From positions 11,053,316-11,117,315 of the forward strand of contig OU696570.1 in assembly GCA_916048095.2 (NCBI GenBank): a stretch of DNA of 64,000 nt. The letters are read 5' to 3'. The notes below the pieces were generated by a model, which saw nothing but the letters and a program-made list of their open reading frames with translations, searched no databases and was not told the DNA's origin. Source of the stretch: Sacculina carcini (taxonomy: Eukaryota; Arthropoda; Thecostraca; Sacculinidae). The position numbers and the translations under genes are program-made. Of the stretch, positions 31,112-43,082 are shown piece by piece. How positions within the stretch are numbered: the stretch's first letter is position 1; each line of letters starts with the position of its first letter.

Positions 31112-33877
31112 CAGGGGTCACCAAACTTTTTTTCACAGTGGGCGGGATAACTGAAAGAATGACGAGCGCGGGCCGCATATTCATTCTGTTCAATACTTGC
31201 AGGCCTGAACGAAAGCTCTGGGAAAAAACACGAAAAACTAAGTTTAGCATTCCATGTTAATCAAAAAACAAAGACAACCAACATTGTATTTACTAAAGAG
31301 TTTTCAAAGAAGGCGACGTAAGCAAAAGATAGTTACATTAGACCTAGTGTGCACATATCCGAATCTCACAAACTAAACAGCAAAAAAGTTTAATGAGATT
31401 TGTGAAACTGACGTTTGGCTTTCAAGATATCAGCAATGTTTGGTTTGGAATTGCTGCATCCAATCAAAAGAAAATGTTAAAAATGAAAATGAAAATGTGC
31501 TTTCAAATGTTCATCAGTCAATCTCATTCGACGTGTTGACTTCACATACTCCATTTTTGAAAATGTTTGCTCACAGACATAAATTGTTCCAAACACTGAT
31601 GCCTTACCAGCGGCAAATTTCTTCAATTTCGGAAACTCAGGATCAGGTAAGCAGCGGTAAAATTTGACAAGTTTTACTTCTCTGTGCTTCTCTTTCAACA
31701 AGTAATTTGCTTGCAAATCAATGAGCTCCAACTGTAGTTCAACTGGCACATACTCAAGGTTACAATCAAACGGATTCTGGAACAGAAGACTATCACTCTC
31801 AGTTCTGTCGAGATCTGAAAATCTCTCCAAAAATGCTTCTTCAAGTCACGAATAATCTTTTTTGGAAAATCGAGGTTGACATCTTCAGCGATTGAAGCGC
31901 AAAACTCTCTGAAACAGTGAAAATGAGAGAAGTTTTCTCCTTCCAGTTGTGCTTCAAACTATGAAAGCTTTCTCCGAAATCCTTTGATGATTCTGTAGAG
32001 ATCACAGATGAGGTTATCCTTTCCCTGAAGTTTCAAGTTCATTTCATTCATGTGGGACGTGATGTCGACAAAAAAAGACAACTTTGACAGCCAGATAGGA
32101 TCCGACAGCTGTGGATCGGCTGTATCTTTTTCAGTGAGAAAAAACTCTATTTCGTTTCGGAGCTTGTACAAACGAAACAGGAGTTTACCACAGCTGAGCC
32201 ATCTCACTGCTGTGTAATAAGGCAAGTCACAGAAATCAGTATGAATTTCTACAAGAAAAGCCTGGAACTGACGGTGATTGAGTGCATGTCCCCGAATGAA
32301 GTTCACAGCAGAAACGACTGGCTTCAGATCACAAGAAATATCTAAGGCTTTCCCACAGAGTGCTTGCTGATGTATGATGCAGTGTATGAACAGAGCGCCT
32401 GGAATTTGAAGATCTTCCAACTGAGTCCTGATCTGCCCCACCAGACCCTTCCTCCCCCAGGCATTTTTTTTACCTCCATCAACTGCATCACCTCGAAGCT
32501 GATTCCACTGAAGGTTATAGTCTTGCAAAGTTTTTTGCACTTCCATGAAAATGTATTTTCCAGTTGTTGTTCCATGCATGCTGCAAACGGATGCCAACTC
32601 TTATGTTATCTGAAAGTCCAAATTGACACCACGAATGAACACGAGAAGTTGTGACGTACTCGAGATAACAGTGGACTCATCCAGCGCCAGAGAATACCAC
32701 AAGAATTTCCTAGCTTTCTCACGTATCTGTAGCTCTATGTTCTCTCCAAGTTTTTCTGTTCTCCGCACAACTGAACTTGTCGAAAGGCTGATGCTTCCAA
32801 ACATCTCAGGGCTTCTCAGGACTTCTCAGGCTTTCTTCTCAGGCTTTCTCTTTCTTCTCAGGCTTTCTCAGGACACAAGTCATTTGCTGCTTCCATCATA
32901 CACGCTTTGACGAAGTTGCCATCAGTAAAAGGTTTTCCTCGGACTGCCATCTTATGCACTATTTTGTAACTTGTACGAGTGACAGATTTATTTACAGCAA
33001 ACTTTCTCGTGAAGAGGTTTCTTTGAGTTTCTAGACCACGTTTCATGGACTCGTATTTCTCAGAGCGTAACCTTCGAGAAAACTTTGAATATGTTGATAG
33101 ATGTTTTGTTTCATAGTGACGCCTAATATTGTACTCTTTCAAAACGGCAACACTTTCGCTATATATCACACATCTAGCTTTCTGGTCCTTTGTTTACACA
33201 AAGAAGTACTTTACTCCCCATTCTTCATTGAGAACGCGACACTCGGCGTCCACTTTTCTTTTCTTAGAAGCCATAATGAAGGGTGAAGAAAACGGGATCT
33301 GAAAATGAAAAAGAAATTGAATTAGAAACATAATTAATACCCTATTGAAACATAAGTAAAGCAGAAGATTCAGGGGTCACTGCACAGTGTGGCAAAAATT
33401 CATTGTGAACAATTTGCCACACTGTGCACTGGTGAAGCTGCGGCTCACCAAAGGTACATATATAGCTTATATGTACATTTAGTAATAGCATATATCACAT
33501 AATAATGTGAAGTGAATACCACGAGGCTTCTATAGCATTATTATACTATGTTTGTTACTTTATGACCTCTAATCACACTTATAGTCCACTTAAATATCAC
33601 TGTCAAACAAAGAAATCCTTGTTACATACCTATAAAATGGATGACAAGCAAAAAGAAGTAAATATTACTGGAGCGTCGGACCTGTGTTGACAGCCGGACT
33701 CATCTAGGGGTGGGAAAGATGCGTGTTTGTGTATGTAGCCATAGAAACCATGGTGACGTTAGAGCGTAGGCGGAGCTACCACGAGCCGAGGAAGGACGTC
33801 AGTTCACCGTCGACGGGCCTGGTGAACTGACGTCGCGGGCCGGATTCGGCCCGCGGGCCGTAGTTTGGTGACCCCTG
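31112..33877 (-). mobile_element. hAT transposon, 2.77 kb, with exact 8-bp target duplication
   Basis: Termini CAGGGGTCACCAAACT and AGTTTGGTGACCCCTG form a perfect 16-bp inverted repeat. CTCTATAG flanks on both sides (31104-31111 and 33878-33885). Copy A of the segmental duplication shows the empty site with a single CTCTATAG. This fixes the ends and the target duplication without alignment. The minus strand carries a decayed transposase. Confidence 0.95.
31477..33274 (-). pseudogene. hAT transposase, ZBED/GTF2IRD2-like (broken)
   Basis: The start is MASKKRKVDAECRVLNEEWG at 33274. A stop in the first zinc-finger strand (near 33195) is followed by YNIRRHYETKH of a BED-type finger. Later pieces give FLWYSLALDESTV (first catalytic Asp), HCIIHQQAL, AVRWLSCGKLLFRLYKLRNE and the C-terminal dimerisation block TIYVCEQTFSKMEYVKS. 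The overall span of about 600 codons matches the family. Several stops and frame changes are present. One change lies at 32810-32870, where short copies of TTCTCAGGCTTTC have multiplied. The family moves DNA by cut and paste; this copy cannot. Confidence 0.88.
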
Positions 33878-34189
33878 CTCTATAGCTATTGACGCGCTTC
33901 ATTCACGCATACATGACACTAACACACACACACGCTCGCGCGTTCGCAGACACAGGATTGGGCAGATGCAGTACAGGGCTAGCAGATCTAGCTGTGGTTG
34001 CGGCTGTCGTTAACCTTCTCATGGGTCAACTGTGTCAGGTCACCACGTGTGTGTGTATGTGTGTATGGTGTCGAGCACTTCCAGTTTGTGGGCCGGAGAT
34101 GTGTTTGCTCATGGTGGTCCATAGACACAAAAATATGTTACCAGCTAGTATCTGAACGCCACGTTGGAAAGCCACGATAATGGTTAAAA

Positions 34190-34519
34190 TAAAGGTTAAA
34201 TGCCTAAGTGGCAGCTGCTACACGGTAAAAAGCCGAAGCTTATGAACACACAGGTGTGCCCCGTGCAGCACGCTGCCACCGCAGAACCAATCATCTCCAC
34301 GCTATGGGGCCACAAGGACGTAAGACTTATTAGAGAGGGCCACCTCCCCAGAATGCATGACACAACACATGACTGATATCTGGTACCATCATTTACTGCT
34401 GGTTGGACAGGGGCTGTGTGATTGTAGAATTCGCCCAACTAAATCCTGCTCCGCCGGGTTTCGAACCACTGACTTCCCGCTTGTGAGGCGGGTGTGATAA
34501 CAACTACACCACGGAGTCC
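34190..34519 (-). repeat. tRNA-Val-derived SINE, copy B
   Basis: The same SINE as 22850-23187, duplicated with the segment. Box B GGTTCGAAACC and the CAC anticodon arm are unchanged. It therefore gives no independent insertion site. Confidence 0.75.
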
Positions 34520-34947
34520 AAGATAGACATTTACCAGAAGCGCACGTGGTCTCATTACTTGCCAACTTCTAAATGCGCGGAAAAGTTTGCCGCGCCAAAC
34601 ATTTTGTCTGATTTTGTCTATATCAGATTCGTAGCAACCGCCCCCCGTACCCCCCGGCCGGGAGGGCCTCGAGTGCAGAGGGGCCCGCTTGCGAGTGTGT
34701 GTGTGTGCGTCTGTGTATCGGTCGCTTACTCATTTAATTTGTATATCCTTTACCTTTTTGCTAAGATGTTTTGCCTATGCTTGTATTATGAGTTTATGTC
34801 TAATAAATATATTCATTATTTGGTGCTTTATTTATATTGAGGGCCCCAAGTGTTGCCTTCGGGGGGGGGGCATAAGTCCTCGTAACGGCTCTGTTCTATA
34901 TACATATGAATATATAGACCTATAATCATAGGAAATATATACATATA

Positions 34948-36005
34948 CTAGCATTAAAACCCGCCCGTTATGCGGAGCAATTCATAACATGAAATTAATA
35001 TTCAATTCATAAAAATCTGGAAAATTAAAAATGAAATAGGGTACACTCATAAAAATATTAATAAATTAAAAATTCCAATTTAATTATTTTAATTTCAACA
35101 AAATATTTCCCCTCAGTCCGCCTTGGTCATTTTTACACCCGCCCGTCGTGCTGAATAATTCAGAACTCGAACACGATCCGTTCTGGATCTTGAAGTCAAA
35201 TCCATTGGTTTTGTGTATGGATTAATTCTACAGGAGAAATTGAACGTCTATTGTCTATAGTTGCTGCTCGAGGAGCATTTATATTTAGAAAGAAATTACT
35301 TTTTTCTAAATGAACCATTTGAAAAAATGAACTAAAAAATGGAAACACTTTTCTTAAACCCGCCCGTCGTGCGGAACAATTCATACAATGAAATTCATAT
35401 TAAATCCATAAAATATAATGAATGCAAATTGAAAAGCAAGACATGTAACCTATAAATATCTTAACCAATAGAAAAGTCTAAATGTGAATATTTTTGTTTT
35501 TATTATGACAAATATTATCCCTCAACCCGCTTGAAATATAAGTCTGCCCGTCGTGTGGAACACAAACACGAAACAAACAATGAAAGATGATGAAATCTTT
35601 TCATCAGAATGTTTCCAAACTATATTTATTACTTAACATGACTCCCCAACATTATTTGCTCAAGTACTATCTTACTTTTACCGCTATAATATTTATTGTT
35701 AAAATATATTTTTTTTCCGCTATCATTAAAACCCAATATAACCTGAGTCAAACCTACCCAACCCAACCGAACCATTCAATCTTGACCGCACTCTGCCTAG
35801 TCTGAGGTGATTCAACTCATTAGTTTGTGATCACAAAATATACTGATTCGATCATAATTTGTAATCAGAAGACTAAGATTATCTACCCCAGGGGTTCCAA
35901 ACACGCGGCCCACCAATACTTTTCCCTCAAACCGCCAATATAATATCGGAACCAAACTGTAAGGCAGCTAAATTCACATTTGTTGCATGATGCGATATAT
36001 TTACC
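34948..36005 (-). mobile_element. Helitron-like 3' end and hairpin units, copy B
   Basis: CTAG lies at 34948-34951 with hairpin words at 34963, 35139, 35360 and 35547, the counterpart of 23613-24554. The hAT-like CAGGGGTTCCAAAC end is at 35889. Confidence 0.6.
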
Positions 36006-36239
36006 AGTGCAGGGCAAAAATACCATCAATTCGGACCTTCGGGCCGAATTGGAAAATGCTGCAGTCGTTTCTGTTTGTCGTTTCTGTTTGTTCGTATCTG
36101 TTTGTACCTCACACACAAACTCAACCCGACACAAAGTCAACCCGACACAAACTCAACCCCAAGCTAGTGATCATTTTTGACGTATAAAAGGAGGTACGCA
36201 TTCTTCGTCCTCACGCTTGACTCGCTGATGAGGGACACG

Positions 36240-36356
36240 ATGAGGCCGAACCCGCGGGATGAGGCTGAATCCGCGGGATAAGGCCGAATCCGCGGGATGA
36301 GGGGCGAATCCGCGGGATCGGGATGAGGCCGAATCCGCGGGATGAGGCCGGCGGGG
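36240..36356. repeat. 19-bp GC-rich minisatellite
   Basis: Unit GAGGCCGAATCCGCGGGAT, about five degenerate copies here and about seven in the partner at 58949-59104. It is strikingly GC-rich inside AT-rich surroundings. Confidence 0.9.
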
Positions 36357-36532
36357 GGAGATGACTGTCTCTTTTTAATTTCTTTTCGTTCTTCCTTCTT
36401 CGAAGATTTCCTTTGACGATTGTTGTGAATGCGAGATGCGAGCTGCCGCCGACAAAACAAGAATCGGCAGCGTTTGGCGGAAAACGGGAACGACGGAAAA
36501 TCCTTCGACAAACAAACAAAAAAGTCCTCAAA

Positions 36533-37104
36533 GAGACACAAATGACCGCAATTACCTTGAAAATGACCTCAGAGATCAACAAAACTAAGCCTATGACCTT
36601 CTTGCATCCATTTTACCCCTAGGGACCAAGTTTCATCAAAATCGGTCCAGTGGTTTAGGAGGAGATAGGGTAAACAGACACAAATGACCTTAATGACCTT
36701 AAAATGACCTCAAAGTTCAACAAAACCTCGCCTATGACCTTCTTGCATCCATTTTACCCCTAGGGACCAGGTTTCATCAAAATCGGTCCAGTGGTTTAGC
36801 AGGAGATTGGGTAAACAGACACAAATGACCTCAATGACCCTGAAAATGACCTCGGATGTCATCAAAACCTAGCCTATGACCTTCTTGCATCCATTTTACC
36901 GCTAGAGACCAAGTTTTATCAAAATCGGTCCAGTGGCTTAGGAGGAGTTATGGTAAACAGACACAAATGATCTCAATGACCTTGAAAATCACCTCGGAGG
37001 TCAACAAAACCCAGCCTATGACCTTCTTGCATCCATTTTACCCCTAGGGACCAAGTTTAATCAAAATCGGTCCAATGGCTTAGGAGGAGATAGGATACAA
37101 ACAG
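36533..37104. repeat. 141-bp tandem repeat, four copies
   Basis: AGACACAAATGAC starts at 36533, 36676, 36817 and 36959. Each unit contains TTTCATCAAAATCGGTCCAG or a close variant. The homologous array at 59282-59708 has three copies. Confidence 0.9.
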
Positions 37105-37126
37105 ACATTTAGAAAATTTGCAATCA

Positions 37127-37389
37127 GTGCAGGGCAAAAATACCATCAATTTGGACCTTCGGGCCGAATCGGAAAATGCTGCAGTCGTTTCTGTTTGTCG
37201 TTTCTCGCAAACAGCGCGTGCTGCTCAACGGTAGAACGTCACAGGGGTCCGATGTAACCAGCCGAGTGCCGGAGGGATCCATACTGAGTCCGTACTGAGT
37301 CCGCTCCTGTTTGACGTACTCGTCAATGACCTAGCAGTGAGCTTGGGAGACTCGGCGCTACTCTACGCTGACGATATCATCAATTCTTC
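37127..37389 (+). pseudogene. LINE reverse transcriptase fragment, second copy
   Basis: Repeats the YADD-containing fragment of 24680-25105, including the 11-bp TACTGAGTCCG duplication, so the copies share one damaged ancestor. It is cut at ATCATCAATTCTTC and joins a Helitron hairpin unit. Confidence 0.75.
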
Positions 37390-39000
37390 CCGCCCGCCCG
37401 TCGTGCGGAACTATAAATAGAATATAATGAATCAAAAAGCAAAAAGCTTATCCAATAGAAAAATATAAATTTGTAAATTCTTGTTTTAATTATTGACGAA
37501 GTTTTTTTCCTCAACACTGCTCAAGTTCACACCCATCCTTCTTGTGTAGTAATTCAGAAGTGTAACACTATCAAAACAATGAAACCTTCTGTCATCTCTA
37601 TAATTCCAAATTTATGCGTCCGCTAAAACAGCATATTCATATAGTTGGCATTGCATGATATTACAACCCATATCCTTATGCAACTTGAGTAGTTAACTTT
37701 TTTCCCAGTAGTATTTTACCCGCCCGACGTGCGAAACAATTCATGTGTAAATATTGAGGACCATAAAGCCTTTCTATTCAGTATAGTGTAGCATTAATTA
37801 AACTGTACCCAATAAAACCACACCATCCATGCTTGGAGCTAATATGATGCATTCTGAATTGCGATTGGGCTTCAGTGAAATTTAATCGGTGTATATTCCT
37901 GTGTAATCGCAAGTGCGCATAATTGCTGTCAAATTGGAATTATGTGCTTTTGACTTTACACCGCTGTAACTTCCTTCAGATACACTTTGGAAAATTAATA
38001 TTATACCGTATTGTAGAAAAAGAGATTTCTAGCACGATGGTATAATTCATTGTAATGTGTGATAAATATTTCTTGAGAAATAGGTAGAAAAATGAATTCA
38101 TTTTTTATCAACCGATGTCCAAGTGTAATTTTGGATGTATTTGAGAATTTTGCCAATTTTACACGTTTTTGTATCATTTGTGGGTATAAATTATAGCTTA
38201 TCTTGTAGAACACAAAATTATCTACACATTAGTATATTCCTCTGTAATCGCAAGTGCGCATAATAGCTGTCAAATTGGCAATATGTCCTTTTAACTTTAC
38301 ACCTCCGTAACTTCCTTCAGATATACTTTGTAAAATTACAAATTATACCGTATTGTAGAAAACAAAATTTCTAGCACGATGGTATAATTCATTGTAATGT
38401 GTGACAAATATTTCTTGAGAAATAGGTAGAAAAATGAATTCATTTTAATCAACCGATGCTCAAGTGTAATTTTGGATGTATTTGAGAATTTTGCCAATTT
38501 TACACGTTTTTTGTATCATTTGTGGGTATAAGTTATAACTTTTCTTGTAGCAAACAAAATTATCTACACAATATTATAATTTGTATAGCTGTACCATTGC
38601 TGGTTTATGAGGAATAGATATCGGAATATTGACCAAAAGATTCACGTTTTTGTGCTAATTTTGCCTTTTTGCCTTTTTGTCATTTACACTTCACACCGCC
38701 GTAACTTTTTTTATACACTTTGTAAAATTAAAAATTATACCGTGTTGTAGAAAACAAAATTTACAGCATGATGGTATTATTTATTTAGATGTGTGATAAT
38801 TAATTTTTGAGAAATGGAGAAAAAAGTATAGAAAATCGGACGCGTGGAGTTTAAATAAAATTTTGAATGTAGATTGAATTTTTTTCCATTTTACATGTTT
38901 TATATTCAAGTCTTGGGTATGAATTATAGTTTGTTGAGCAGAACAGTAATTTTCCTACACAGTGGTATAATATATAATATAATATAATATAATATAATAT
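37390..39000 (-). repeat. Helitron-like tandem block, minus strand
   Basis: Hairpin words at 37391 and 37720, then about 340-bp units in reverse complement (CCTGTGTAATCGCAAGTG-type words at 37900 and 38242) and the variant unit with GTTTATGAGGAATAGATATC near 38605. The stretch 38563-38860 is almost identical to 56176-56470 in direct orientation. A (TATAA)n run ends the block at 38969-39000. Confidence 0.75.
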
Positions 39001-39243
39001 CTGCGATAAACATGTGTAATGTATTGCATCATGTGTTAGGAGACCACAAAGTATTGCGAACATAGTCTTGTCTTGGGCTAGTGCTAATTTTTTGTCCATT
39101 TGTATCATTGGTGGTTAGCGCTTATTCGATTTATGTGCATCCACCTATATGTGGAATTACTGTAATGTATTGTGTGTATATATGTATATATATACATATA
39201 TGCATGTATATATATGTGTGCGTGTGTAATTGTATATATTAGT

Positions 39244-39735
39244 ATGTATCTTTCTGTTCGATGTACGTGTTGCGCTCCTGTTTAGCGAGAGCCACAAACA
39301 CCAAACACGTAGCAAATGTAATGATCACCCATAGAGGAGCGTGAGCAAAAAAGTGCGCACACGGTAAGCGTACAAGCGAGAGAGGGAGGAGACACTCCCA
39401 GTTTAGTGACAGTGTCACATATAATACGCATCTATAGTTAAAGATGTTTACAACAAAAACAAGACGCACATAAGAAGGTATCACAAATTAAATTATATAA
39501 TGCAAAGAGAAAGGAACACTTAAACAAATAATAATAACGCACAGGGCTGAATGCGGCGCGGTCGCTACACCACCTCCCCCCTATCTGTAGCGGGCCGGTC
39601 GGTGTACTGGACGGCCGGAGCGCGTGTATCGGTCTGCAGTGTCTATAACCAGCCCTGGCACCGACACAGGACAGCCGGGGGCGCTCGGTAGTGCCGCAGG
39701 TGCTGGGCGGTCAACGGCAGCGGTCAATGTCGGTC
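39244..39735 (-). mobile_element. gypsy 3' end with LTR (inverted twin of 62950-63449)
   Basis: Read on the minus strand: a pol tail reading TRSGRPVHRPARYR, the polypurine tract GATAGGGGGGAGGTGG, and an LTR of about 326 bp (39569 down to 39244) starting TGTAGCGACC and ending AGATACA. The rest of the element is missing; the internal side joins Helitron-like DNA at about 39736. The flank beyond the LTR (39001-39243) is also duplicated at 63450-63692. Confidence 0.78.
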
Positions 39736-42700
39736 AATGTACATCCCAAATTACACTTGAACATCAGGTGACTAAAATTAATTCATTTTTCTACTATTTC
39801 TCAGTAACTATTTGTTATACATGAAAATAAATTATACCATCGAGCTAGAAATCTTGTTTTCTACAATACGGTATAATTTGTAATTTTCCAAAGAATATCT
39901 GAAGTTACGGCGGTGTAAAGTCTAAAGGACATATTGCCAATTTGACAGCTATTATGCGCACTTGCGATTACACAGGAATATACTACTGTGTAGATAATGT
40001 TGTGTTCTACAATATAAGCTATAGTTTATACCCACAAATGATACAAAAGACTTGTAAAATTGGCAAAATTCTCAAATACATCCAAAATTACACTTGAACA
40101 CCGGGCGACTAAAATTAATTCATTTTTCTACTCTTTCTCAGTAACTATTTGTTATACATGAAAATAAATTATACCATCGAGCTAAAAATCTTGTTTTCTA
40201 CAATACGGTATAATTTGTAATTTTCCAAAGGGTATCTGAAGGAAGTTACGGCGGTGTAAAGTCAAAAGGACATATTGCCAATTTGACAGCTATTATGCGC
40301 ACTTGCGATTACTCAGGAATATACACCGATTAAATTTCACTGAAGCCCAATCACAATAAAGAATGCATCATATTAGCTCCAAGCATGGATGGTGTGGTTT
40401 TATTGCGTACAGTTTGATTAATGCTACACTATACTGAATATAAAGTCTTTATTGTCCTCAATTTTTACACATCAATTGTTCCGCACGACGGGCGGGTAAA
40501 ATGCTACTGGGAACAGAGTTAACTACTGAATTTTACTGTGTAATTTAATTGGTTTAATTTCAAGTTGCATACGCTTAAGTTGCATAAGGATACGGGTTGT
40601 AATATCATGCAATGCCAACTATATGCATATGCTGTTTTAGCGGAAGCATTAATCTGGAATTATAGAGATGACAGAAAGTTACATTGTTTTGATAGTGTTA
40701 CACTTCTGAATTACTACACACGAAGTGTGAATTTGAGCAGTGTTGAGGGAAAAACATCGTCAATAATGAAAACAAGAATTTACAAATTTGACTTTTTCTA
40801 TTGGTCGTTTTTCATCAATTTTCTTTGTGTTTGTTTCGTGTTTGAGTTCTGAATTATTCCGCACGACGGGCAGCTTTGAATATGAGGCGGGTTGTGGAAA
40901 AACATGTTTTCTAAATTGAAACATAAATTTAACATTTAGACTTTCATATTGGCTAAAACCTTCCTATGGGTTTGTTTTTCTTTTTCAATTTTCATTAATT
41001 TTTTTATGAATTGAATATTAATTATATTTTATGAACTGTTCCGCACGACGGGCGGGCTTAAATGTATCTATAAAGAGTGGGTTTAAATGATAGCGAGGTA
41101 TATGATATTTTGCTAGCAGTAAATATTCTAGCGATAAAAGTAGAATAGCTCTTAAGCAAATTATTTTGGAGAATGATGTGAACCTTTAAATATATTTTGC
41201 GATCTGATGATATATGTATTAGGAATAATACGTAGCAGAATATAGATTGCATAATATAATATCGGGTGTAATATCAAGGGCTGTAATATCGGTGTAATCC
41301 AAGAAATAACAACTGTATGAATATGAAGCATTAACCGGGAATTATGAGATAATATGATAATGGTGTATAATTATATCGCATTATGCTACAAATGTGAATT
41401 TAGCTGCCTTACAGTTTGGTTCCGATGCTATATTGGCAAGTTGAGAGATAAGTATTGGTGGGCCGTGTGTTTGGGACCCCTGGGGTAGATAATCTGAGTT
41501 TTCTGATTACAAATTATGATCGCATCAGTATATTTTGTGATCACAAACTAATAAGTTAAATCACCTCAAACTAGGCTGAGTGCGGTCAAGATTGGATGGT
41601 TGGGCTGGGTTGGGTAGGTTTGACTCAGGTTATATTGGGTTTTAATGATAGCGGAAAATATATACATTTTAGCAATAAATATTATAGCTGCAAAATTAAA
41701 ATAGTACTCAAGCAAATGATATTGGGGAATGATGTTAAGTAATAAATATAGTTTGGAAACATTCTGATGAAAAGATTTCATCATTTTTCATTGTTTGTTT
41801 CGTGTTTGTGTTCTGAATTACACCACACGACGGGCAGATTTATATATCAGGCGGGTTGAGGGATAATATTTATCAAAATAAGAACGAAAATAATCACATT
41901 TAGTCTTTTCTATTGGTTAAGATATCTATAGGTTACATTTTTTGGTTTTCAATTTGTATTCATTATATTTTATGGATTTGATATGAATTTTAGTGTATGA
42001 ATGGTTCCGCACGACGGTTGGGCTTATAAAAAGTGCTTTTTTAGATCATTTTTTTCAAATGGTTCATTTAAAAAAAGGTTATTTTTTATAAATAGAAATG
42101 TTCCGCGGGCAGCAACTATAGACAATAGAACGTTCCATTTCCCCTGTAGAATCAATCCATACACAAAACCAATGGATTTGACTTCAAATATGAATTTTAT
42201 TGTATGAATCGCTCCGCACGACGGGCGGGTTTAAAAAAGTGTTTCAATTTTTTAGTTCATTTTTTCAAATGGTTCATTTAAAAAAGGTATTTAAAAAAAA
42301 TGTTCCGCGGGCAGCAACTATAGACAATAGAACGTTCAATTTACCCTGTAGAATTAATCCATACACAAAACCAATGGATTTGACTTCAAGATGCAGAACG
42401 GATCGTGTTCGAGTTCTGAATTATTCAGCACGACGGGCGGGTTTAAAAATGACTCAGGCGGACTCAGGTGAAATATTTTGTCGAAATAAAAATAATGAAA
42501 CTTATAATTTTCAATTGATTAATATTTTTATGAGTGAACCCTATTTCATTTTTATTTTTCCATATTTTTTTATAAATTGAATATGAATTTCATGTTATGA
42601 ATTGCTCCGAACAACGGGCGGGTTTTAATGCTATATATATACATAAAGAAGAAATTATCTGTCTGTCTGTGTATGTATGCTTGAATATGAGGTGACATAA

Positions 42701-43082
42701 TTGCGCTGGTTCATGGTTCGCTGGTTCAATGACCAGGGGCTTCAAGCGCAAACGAAGCGATGGCTCATTTTTATGAAATAAAAATGTCCCGCGGGTAGCA
42801 ATAAAACGTTCAATTCACCGTGTAGAATGAATTCATATACAAAACTACTGGATTTGACTTCAAGAACCAGAACGGATGGTGTTCGAGTTCTGAATTATTC
42901 CTCACGTCGGGCGGGTTTAAATATGAGGCGGGCTGAGTGAAAATATTTTGTCAAAATAAAATTAAAAATAATGAAAGTTAGACTTTTTAATTGATTAAGG
43001 TTTTCATAAGTTTGCCTTATTTATTTTTAATTTGCAATATTTTTATGAATTGTTCCGCACAACGGGCGGGTTTTAATGCTAG
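39736..43082 (+). repeat. Helitron-like block ending in CTAG, plus strand
   Basis: Begins with 340-bp units (39736-40360), then passes into hairpin units at 40488, 40860, 41042, 41823, 42006, 42214, 42429, 42605, 42902 and 43056. Unit spacing is mostly 175-300 bp. The final unit ends CGGGCGGGTTTTAATGCTAG at 43082. An inverted hAT-like end lies near 41400-41495. Confidence 0.7.

Larger units (their letters stand above)
27940..36090. repeat. segmental duplication, copy B (carries gypsy and hAT inserts)
   Basis: The same order as 22396-24745, but interrupted by a gypsy at 28034-31044 and a hAT at 31112-33877. Outside those inserts the two copies differ by scattered substitutions and small indels. 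The left edge is the inverted LINE fragment, and the right edge is in the LINE RT-associated repeat near 36090. Confidence 0.93.
36091..37126. repeat. composite repeat unit with two minisatellites
   Basis: A unit of about 1 kb bounded by direct copies of a GTGCAGGGCAAAAATACC sequence (36006 and 37128). It holds a 19-bp and a 141-bp minisatellite. A second copy lies at 58828-59737 with different copy numbers. A short open stretch around 36420-36540 has no recognised protein motif. Confidence 0.8.

Noticed and set aside
36164-36622. Host protein encoded around the 19-bp minisatellite
   Set aside because: The frames are low-complexity translations of the repeat and both strands are equally open.
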